From: SAR202 cluster bacterium
GTDB lineage: Bacteria > Chloroflexota > Dehalococcoidia > Lucifugimonadales > JASMAO01
Direction of reading: 5' to 3'
Assembly: GCA_030754315.1 (NCBI GenBank)
Contig: JASMAO010000080.1
Coordinates: forward strand, 1-15,214
DNA: 15,214 bases
Shown: piece by piece, positions 13,960 through 15,214 of the stretch
Numbering within the stretch: the first letter of the stretch is position 1
How the letters are laid out: every line of letters begins with the position of its first letter
Notes under the pieces: model-generated
Seen by the model: the letters and a program-made list of their open reading frames with translations, nothing else
What the model was told of the DNA's origin: nothing
The model's database searches: none
Program-made: the position numbers and the translations under genes

Positions 13960-15214
13960 TTGACTCCTTTAAAAACGATGGCCGACAAGATTTGGGACGC
14001 TCATTTGGTACATGAAGAACAGGGCAAGCCACCCATTTTGTATGTCGACCTCCACCTTGTACATGAAGTCACCTCCCCACAGGCATTTGATGGACTCCGG
14101 ATGGCGGGCCGGAAAGTCCGGCGCACAAACCTTACGATTGCCACAGCTGACCACAACACCCCGACCACAGATAGATCACTCCCTATCTTGGACCCCATAG
14201 CAAAGAAGCAGCTCGAAGTGCTTGCCCACAACTGCAAAGAGTTTGGTATCACCCTATACGACATGCGTCACCCAAAGCAGGGCATAGTACATGTTATCGC
14301 CCCTGAGCAAGGCAGAACGCAACCTGGCATGATAATCGTATGCGGTGATAGTCACACAGCGACACACGGAGCCTTCGGGGCTTTTGCACTCGGAATAGGA
14401 ACTTCTCAGGTAGAGCAAGTCCTAGCTACACAATGCCTGGTACAGGCGAAGCCCAAAACGATGGAGGTGAGAATCAGCAATCCATTGCCTTTTGGAGTTA
14501 CCGCGAAAGATCTAATTTTGAGCATCATAGGGAAAATTGGAGTAGCCGGTGGGCAGGGCCACGTCATTGAATACACTGGAGAGGCCTTTCGTTCACTGTC
14601 TATGGAGGGCCGGATGACGGTCTGCAACATGTCCATTGAAGCAGGCGCTCGGGCGGGCATGATTGCGCCAGACGAAACAACCTTCGAGTATCTGCGCGGT
14701 CGTCCATACGCCCCACCCAATAGCGAGTTCGAATCCGCCATCCAGCATTGGAGTTCGATTAAGACCGACGACGGAGCACCCTTCGATACAACGGTCGAGA
14801 TTGACGCAACCACACTGGAGCCTATGGTTTCATGGGGTACTAACCCCGGAATGGTAGAGTCTGTGACAGGGCGAGTTCCGGACCCTTCATCCTTCAATGA
14901 TAATGAAGATAGGCAATCGGCCGAGCGGGCACTAGAATACATGGATCTTGAGCCAGGCACAGCCATTCAAGACATCACAATAAACAGAGTTTTCATTGGC
15001 TCGTGCACGAACTCACGTATTGAAGACCTCAGGGCTGCAGCTGAGATAGTCAGGGGGCGTAAAGTGAGCAAAAATGTCTCCGCAATGGTTGTTCCAGGTT
15101 CGACATCAATAAAGGCGCAGGCAGAACGAGAAGATCTCGACAGTGTGTTCAGAAATGCTGGATTTGAGTGGCGCGAGTCGGGATGCTCGATGTGCTTGGG
15201 AATGAATCCGGATA
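13960..15214 (+). CDS. leuC: 3-isopropylmalate dehydratase large subunit, cut by the right edge
   Basis: With LeuD this aconitase-family enzyme interconverts 2- and 3-isopropylmalate using a 4Fe-4S cluster. The frame is open to the window end, giving 418 residues; comparison with the 466-residue E. coli protein suggests about 50 are missing. Seen in order are KIWDAHLVHEEQGKPPILYV, DLHLVHEVTSPQAFDGLR, VCGDSHTATHGAFGAFALGI, EGRMTVCNMSIEAGARAGMI and IGSCTNSRIEDLRAAAEI. The cluster cysteines are C349, C409 and C412 (GCSMC), with the same spacing as E. coli C347/C407/C410. TTG at 13960 is preferred because AAAGGA (13947-13952) lies 7 bases upstream; the ATG at 13978 has no ribosome site. The gap to leuA is 120 bases. 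It is the bacterial LeuC type rather than aconitase. leuD and leuB are expected beyond the edge. Confidence 0.96.
   Translation, partial: MTPLKTMADKIWDAHLVHEEQGKPPILYVDLHLVHEVTSPQAFDGLRMAGRKVRRTNLTIATADHNTPTTDRSLPILDPIAKKQLEVLAHNCKEFGITLYDMRHPKQGIVHVIAPEQGRTQPGMIIVCGDSHTATHGAFGAFALGIGTSQVEQVLATQCLVQAKPKTMEVRISNPLPFGVTAKDLILSIIGKIGVAGGQGHVIEYTGEAFRSLSMEGRMTVCNMSIEAGARAGMIAPDETTFEYLRGRPYAPPNSEFESAIQHWSSIKTDDGAPFDTTVEIDATTLEPMVSWGTNPGMVESVTGRVPDPSSFNDNEDRQSAERALEYMDLEPGTAIQDITINRVFIGSCTNSRIEDLRAAAEIVRGRKVSKNVSAMVVPGSTSIKAQAEREDLDSVFRNAGFEWRESGCSMCLGMNPD

Noticed and set aside
14406..14966. Minus-strand open frame opposite leuC (186 codons)
   Set aside because: The plus strand here encodes conserved LeuC sequence without interruption; the antisense frame has no recognisable product.

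Overview
The window looks like chromosomal DNA of an uncultured bacterium, most likely a member of the Chloroflexota (Dehalococcoidia/SAR202-like). Two features suggest this: a solute-binding lipoprotein with a long Val/Glu/Lys/Pro stalk after the lipobox, and a second lipoprotein with a Pro/Thr linker. A T-box riboswitch ahead of branched-chain amino acid genes fits but does not decide it. The assignment rests on protein style, not on a marker gene. Base composition is moderate, start codons are mixed (ATG, GTG, TTG), and Shine-Dalgarno sites are clear at most starts. I saw no insertion sequences, CRISPR arrays, tRNA or rRNA genes.

Left part (1-4965): a peptide/nickel-type (Opp/Dpp) ABC importer. 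The C-terminal end of an ATPase gene runs rightward off the left edge. Convergent to it, on the minus strand, lie the binding protein (4839-2932), the DppB-like permease (2677-1709) and the DppC-like permease (1644-700), transcribed in that order. A strong hairpin terminator separates the binding-protein gene from the permeases. A TTGACA-type promoter and two tandem 24-bp repeats lie upstream of the binding-protein gene.

Middle part (5168-7943, minus strand): a low-specificity L-threonine aldolase gene is followed after 62 bases by a phytanoyl-CoA dioxygenase-family gene, then by a small lipoprotein of unknown function. The first two probably form one transcript. The lipoprotein has its own candidate promoter.

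Right part (8355-15214, plus strand): a branched-chain amino acid biosynthesis operon, ilvB-ilvN-ilvC-leuA-leuC, with leuC cut by the right edge. It starts with an extended -10 promoter and a T-box leader of about 340 nt that carries a probable leucine (CUC) specifier, the AGGGTGGTACCGCG T-box and an intrinsic terminator. IlvBN makes acetolactate/acetohydroxybutyrate, IlvC converts these to the dihydroxy acids, and LeuA and LeuC start the leucine branch. IlvD, LeuD and LeuB are not in the window; LeuD and LeuB are expected downstream.

I found no convincing undescribed multi-gene system. The items most worth a second look are the T-box leader, the tandem repeat in the binding-protein 5' leader, the aldolase/dioxygenase pair, the unknown lipoprotein, and a structured ilvC-leuA gap.
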